Part shown: positions 5,173 through 8,450 of the stretch, in pieces | How positions within the stretch are numbered: position 1 is the stretch's first letter | How the letters are laid out: each line of letters begins with the position of its first letter | Assembly (NCBI GenBank): GCA_035628335.1 | Contig: DASPKA010000023.1 | Coordinates: 1-8,450 of the forward strand | Direction: 5' to 3' | DNA: 8,450 nt | From: DASPKA01 sp035628335 | GTDB lineage: Bacteria > Patescibacteriota > Doudnabacteria > UBA920 | Made by a program: the position numbers and the translations under genes | The notes under the pieces: model-generated | The model's input: the letters and a program-made list of their open reading frames with translations, nothing else | Database searches by the model: none | Told to the model about the DNA's origin: nothing

Positions 5173-8100
5173 ATGAAAAATAGGAGACCAAGTTCGAAGG
5201 TCACCAGCAATCTATACGCGGGTTTTTTGGTATTCGCAATAGCGTTTTCTACTACACCGCTTAGTGTAGTGTCGCCAAATGTTGCGCAGGCTGCAGCAGG
5301 CTCAGCAAATAAGTTTGCCTTTGCTGCCTTTCTCAAACAGTCAGGATCTTTTGCCAATGGTACCTTTAACATTACCGTAGGTATCTATGACAGCCTGACT
5401 GGTGGCACACAGTTATTTACCCAAAACTTCCCAGCCGCAGTTGTTACTGACGGTCTCCTCATCCTAAACATTGGTCCTACACCGGACAATACATTTATAA
5501 ATAACCCAACCTACTTTGAACTCGACATTGGCGGCACAACCCTGACTCCTCGCTTAGAAGTTGATGGTGCTCCTTATGCGCAAATAGCTTCCCAGCTTAT
5601 GGGTAAGTCAACCATAGGCATCCAAGCCACTTCCACAGCTGGATTTAACTTGAATCCATATGGTACAGCTGCAGGTAACACTACTGAACTTCGATTTAAT
5701 GAACTCTATGCCAATGGGAGTAACTATGTGGGTATTAAAGCGCCTGATAATATTGCGTCTAACTATACCTTAGTTTTACCGAATTCAGCACCCGGGGCTG
5801 GTCAGGCAATTATTTCTGACGGGGCAGGCAACTTATCCTTTGGCTTTGTCTCTGCGGGCACCTCAGTAGCCATTGGCGCGAGTGAATCTCCAGCGTATCA
5901 AATTCAGCAAGGTGCGAATCCGTATTTTCAAATCAACACCTCAGGTACACCTGCAGTATTATTTGGTAATGCCACAACGAATCCAAGCTTTGCGTTTCAA
6001 GGTACGGGAAGTGCGAGTTTTGGTGGGAGTTTGAGTGTGATTGGTACAGCTACTGCTGCTGGTTTTACTGCCCCCTATGCTGCACTCACCGCACTCACTG
6101 TCAGTGGTACATCCACTCACAGCGGCTTAAGTTCTGCATATATAGCTTCGAGTACACTCAACAATAGTGGGACCCTTACCACAGCCGGGCTAAATGTGAC
6201 AACATTTGGGCAACTCGCTGCTCTAAATGTTTCAGGTCCGACCGCACTGCAAACTACACTTTCTGTGGGTGGTTTGGCTACTCTGAGCTCGTTTGTCTCT
6301 CAAGGTTCCTCGACTATTGTTGGCACTGCCACTGCCTCTGTTGGTGTGAGCACCCCGTTTATCTCCGTTGGCGCTTTGAACAGTAGCGCCACCATAACCG
6401 CACCCGGGATTAACTCGACCAACTTCTTGCAGTCAGTTACTCAGAATAACACCGGCAGTATTACTACTGGTGGGCTTTCGTCATCATATATTTCCGCAAA
6501 CAGCGGCATTGCGAACACTAGTGGGACTACTACTTCTCCTGGTTTCAGCGGTAACTACCTCGCGCTGACCGCTGGCTTAGCTACTACCTCAGGAACAATT
6601 TCATCTCCTGGTGTTTCTTCCACAAACTTCCTGCAAGCCAATGTATTTAATGCATCGGCAGCTGCTACGCTTCAGTCAACACTGTCAGTAGGCGGACTCG
6701 CATCTTTGAGTGGTTTTGTTTCCAATGGATCATCAACGGTTGTAGGTAATTTCACTACAACAGGGACTGGTCAGTTTGCGAATCTGTATGTTTCTGGTTC
6801 CACCACATTCGTAGGCACTGCGAGCTTTAGCAGTGGTTTGGCGTTGGGTAGCTACACACCAGCTGTTACCGCAGACATGCTTTATGGCAGTGGTGGTAAT
6901 CTGTATTTTAATGGTAATCAAATTCCCAGTGCAGCAAGTGTCTGGTCGCTCACTGGCAACACCATAAATTCCAATATCAATTTCTTAGGTTCAAGCAATG
7001 CAGCTGACTTAGTGTTTAAAACCTCCAACGCAACTGCGACAGTGATTACCGCTGCCGGTAATTTTGGCATAGGTGTAGCTGCGCCGGTTTATAAGCTCCA
7101 GGTAGCCGGCACTATCGCTCCCTCTGCTGACATAACCTATGACCTAGGATCACCAACCAACCAATGGCGAGACCTCTACGTAGGTTCATCCTCCATTAAA
7201 ATAGGTGGAGTATCTCTCTCCGGTGTTAATGGCTCAACCAATGGCGTGCTAACCTGGGCAGGGCAGGGGATTAATGTCTCTAATGGTACTGCTAGTTTTA
7301 ATAACGGGACGTTTAGTGGCAACCTTGGTGTTGGGACTACGACGCCCGCAGCACGACTAACCGTTCAGGGAGCAGCAGGTGCGGACATCGTGCAATTTGC
7401 GGATAGTACAGGCGCTGGGAAAATGATTTTAAACAGCAATGGAGCATTGGCGATTGGTACTTCGACTGCGTTTGCAAATTTAGATGTAAATGGCGTAGGT
7501 GCTTCATTTATCGTTCATGATAACGCAGGTCCAACTTTCAGAGTTGTTAGTAGTGGGGGGAATAATTTTATCCAAAGTGGAACCTTTAATACCGCAGGAA
7601 CTTTTGCTGATCTGTATTTTTCTCCCATGTATCAGTCGGGACCTTACCTTATGATCAAATCTGGTGGGAACATAGGCATGGGTACCAACACTCCAAGTGC
7701 AAAACTTTCGGTTCAAGGTGGGGTAAGTGGTGATGTTCTAAACTGGTCAAATAGTACGGGCTCTGTGTTGGGAGTAATTAATAATTCCGGAAACCTCGGC
7801 ATCGGCACAACAAGTCCAGCGAGTATATTGTCTGTGGCAGGCAGCAGTTATTTTACTGGAAACATAGGTATTGGGACCAATAACCCCACTTCTAAAATAC
7901 ATATTGTTTCAGCTGCTGGTGAAAGCGCAGGTATTACTCTTAACAACACAGATCTTAACTCCACGACTAACCCTTTCATAGCATTTGAAGAAGCCGGAGT
8001 TAATAATTGGGTGTTGTACTCAGATAGCGATGATGGGAATAAGTTGAAATTGTATAACAATGCAACCTTTCAAAGTGAAATGGTATTTAATTCAGCTGGT

Positions 8101-8450
8101 AACCTAGGCTTAGGAACTGAAAATCCCATAGCCGCTCTTGATTTAGCCACCGGTTCGTTATTGGTACAAGGTGGCAATATAGGCTTAGGTACAGCTTCAA
8201 CATCTGGGAGACTGTTGGTGCAAGGAGTTGGTGCATCGAACATAATGACATTCGCAAATACCGCTGGTTCTCTTCTGGGAGTAATCAACAGTACTGGAAA
8301 CCTCGGCCTAGGCACCACCAACCCAGGTTTCAAACTGGAAGTGGCTGGTACAATTGCTCCCACAACTGACTTAAGTTTTGATTTAGGTTCCCCAACCCGG
8401 CAGTGGAGAGAGTTGTATGTTGGTAGTTCTTCTGTTTACATAGGTGGTGT
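5173..8450 (+). CDS. Very large secreted fibre-like repeat protein (N-terminal 1092 aa; 3' end outside window)
   Basis: The frame is open without a stop from ATG 5173 to the window edge. A signal peptide fits residues 1-42: basic start, hydrophobic core about 17-33, likely cleavage after NVAQA. Residues about 46-138 (GTFNITVGIYDSLTGG through EVDGAPYAQIA) match an N-terminal module common in such surface proteins. Residues about 157-222 (LNPYGTAAGNTTELRF, YVGIKAPDNIA) form another module seen in phage tail-fibre-like proteins. Residues 300-560 are Ser/Thr/Gly-rich repeats of the LSVGGLATLS kind. From 629 on come nine GNLGIGT-type repeats and two DLGSPT.QWR.LYVGSS blocks. Such proteins often end in an intramolecular chaperone of the endosialidase (peptidase S74) type; that end is not visible here. 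It is probably a cell-surface fibre for attachment. The start lacks a Shine-Dalgarno; TTG 5161 is an in-frame alternative. Confidence 0.9.
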   Translation, partial: MKNRRPSSKVTSNLYAGFLVFAIAFSTTPLSVVSPNVAQAAAGSANKFAFAAFLKQSGSFANGTFNITVGIYDSLTGGTQLFTQNFPAAVVTDGLLILNIGPTPDNTFINNPTYFELDIGGTTLTPRLEVDGAPYAQIASQLMGKSTIGIQATSTAGFNLNPYGTAAGNTTELRFNELYANGSNYVGIKAPDNIASNYTLVLPNSAPGAGQAIISDGAGNLSFGFVSAGTSVAIGASESPAYQIQQGANPYFQINTSGTPAVLFGNATTNPSFAFQGTGSASFGGSLSVIGTATAAGFTAPYAALTALTVSGTSTHSGLSSAYIASSTLNNSGTLTTAGLNVTTFGQLAALNVSGPTALQTTLSVGGLATLSSFVSQGSSTIVGTATASVGVSTPFISVGALNSSATITAPGINSTNFLQSVTQNNTGSITTGGLSSSYISANSGIANTSGTTTSPGFSGNYLALTAGLATTSGTISSPGVSSTNFLQANVFNASAAATLQSTLSVGGLASLSGFVSNGSSTVVGNFTTTGTGQFANLYVSGSTTFVGTASFSSGLALGSYTPAVTADMLYGSGGNLYFNGNQIPSAASVWSLTGNTINSNINFLGSSNAADLVFKTSNATATVITAAGNFGIGVAAPVYKLQVAGTIAPSADITYDLGSPTNQWRDLYVGSSSIKIGGVSLSGVNGSTNGVLTWAGQGINVSNGTASFNNGTFSGNLGVGTTTPAARLTVQGAAGADIVQFADSTGAGKMILNSNGALAIGTSTAFANLDVNGVGASFIVHDNAGPTFRVVSSGGNNFIQSGTFNTAGTFADLYFSPMYQSGPYLMIKSGGNIGMGTNTPSAKLSVQGGVSGDVLNWSNSTGSVLGVINNSGNLGIGTTSPASILSVAGSSYFTGNIGIGTNNPTSKIHIVSAAGESAGITLNNTDLNSTTNPFIAFEEAGVNNWVLYSDSDDGNKLKLYNNATFQSEMVFNSAGNLGLGTENPIAALDLATGSLLVQGGNIGLGTASTSGRLLVQGVGASNIMTFANTAGSLLGVINSTGNLGLGTTNPGFKLEVAGTIAPTTDLSFDLGSPTRQWRELYVGSSSVYIGG
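6241..6750 (+). repeat. LSVGGLA-type protein repeat, two copies 141 residues apart
   Basis: Residues 357-385 (6241-6327) and 498-526 (6664-6750) of the fibre-like protein match at 21 of 29 positions, sharing LSVGGLA and the pattern FVS.GSST.VG. Looser NSGT.TTAG-like units lie between them. Confidence 0.7.
7093..8450 (+). repeat. Duplicated 40-residue DLGSPT/LYVGSS block
   Basis: Residues 641-680 (7093-7212) and 1054-1093 (8332 to window end, last codon incomplete) share 30 of 40 positions, offset 413 residues. The shared core is VAGTIAP, DLGSPT, QWR, LYVGSSS and IGGV. The DNA has diverged at many synonymous sites, so the copies are old. Each follows directly on a GNxGxG repeat. Confidence 0.85.
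7318..8295 (+). repeat. Three copies of a 41-residue unit (7318-7440, 7666-7788, 8173-8295)
   Basis: Units start at residues 716, 832 and 1001. Each opens with GNxGxGT, has LxVQG about 14 residues in, an F/W-x-(N/D)-S/T-x-G core, and ends just before another G(N/A)L repeat exactly 41 residues on. Further GNxGxG copies lie at 629, 873, 896, 976 and 1042, with a degenerate one (GALAIG) at 757. Confidence 0.85.

Noticed and set aside
5058..5372. Minus-strand open frame of 104 codons
   Set aside because: It is antisense to the signal-peptide region of the large gene and runs through low-complexity AT-rich DNA; no coding support.
5173..8450. Large repeat protein as a prophage tail-fibre gene
   Set aside because: It has a Sec-type signal peptide and no phage genes around it, so a cell-surface protein built from fibre-like modules fits better.
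1..8450. UGA recoding to glycine or tryptophan
   Set aside because: No gene contains an in-frame TGA, tryptophan is encoded by TGG, and RF2 is present.

Overview
The window looks like a stretch of a Candidate Phyla Radiation (Patescibacteria) genome, most likely of the Parcubacteria kind. This is inferred from several things together: moderate-to-low G+C (roughly 42-46% by hand count of lines), a UMP kinase of the archaeal type, a divergent FtsQ-like protein beside ftsEX, few Shine-Dalgarno sequences on the plus-strand genes, and a very large secreted fibre-like protein built of GNLGIGTT-type repeats. The code appears to be standard bacterial. A release factor 2 gene is present and no in-frame TGA interrupts any gene, which argues against the UGA-to-glycine groups (Gracilibacteria, Absconditabacteria).

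Layout. Positions 2-451 (+) hold the C-terminal part of prfB (RF2), cut by the window edge. It converges on a two-gene minus-strand cassette (1560 to 504): a secreted 236-residue protein with a possible degenerate LysM-like C-terminus, then a 109-residue protein with about four membrane segments. The two sides share a hairpin terminator at 452-490. The cassette has its own good promoter and strong ribosome binding sites, and it fires divergently from the next operon.

That operon (+, 1695-5017) carries ftsE, ftsX, an ftsQ-like gene and an archaeal-type UMP kinase gene. Its genes overlap or nearly abut, so they are probably transcribed and partly translated together. The promoter sits so close to ftsE that the mRNA may be nearly leaderless. 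An array of degenerate 7-bp repeats in inverted halves lies between ftsX and ftsQ.

An AT-rich 155-bp gap (5018-5172) contains a perfect DnaA box and weak promoter-like elements. After it, one uninterrupted reading frame runs from 5173 off the right edge (at least 1092 residues). It encodes a signal peptide, an N-terminal module and then modular repeats resembling phage tail-fibre and bacterial surface-fibre proteins. Its C-terminus is not visible.

How the parts work together. FtsEX and FtsQ belong to the envelope and division machinery, and the UMP kinase to pyrimidine nucleotide supply. The fibre protein and the minus-strand secreted/membrane pair are probably envelope proteins whose roles cannot be read from sequence. 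prfB-ftsE-ftsX is a known gene order in several bacterial groups. Here it is split by the cassette, the most unusual part of the layout.
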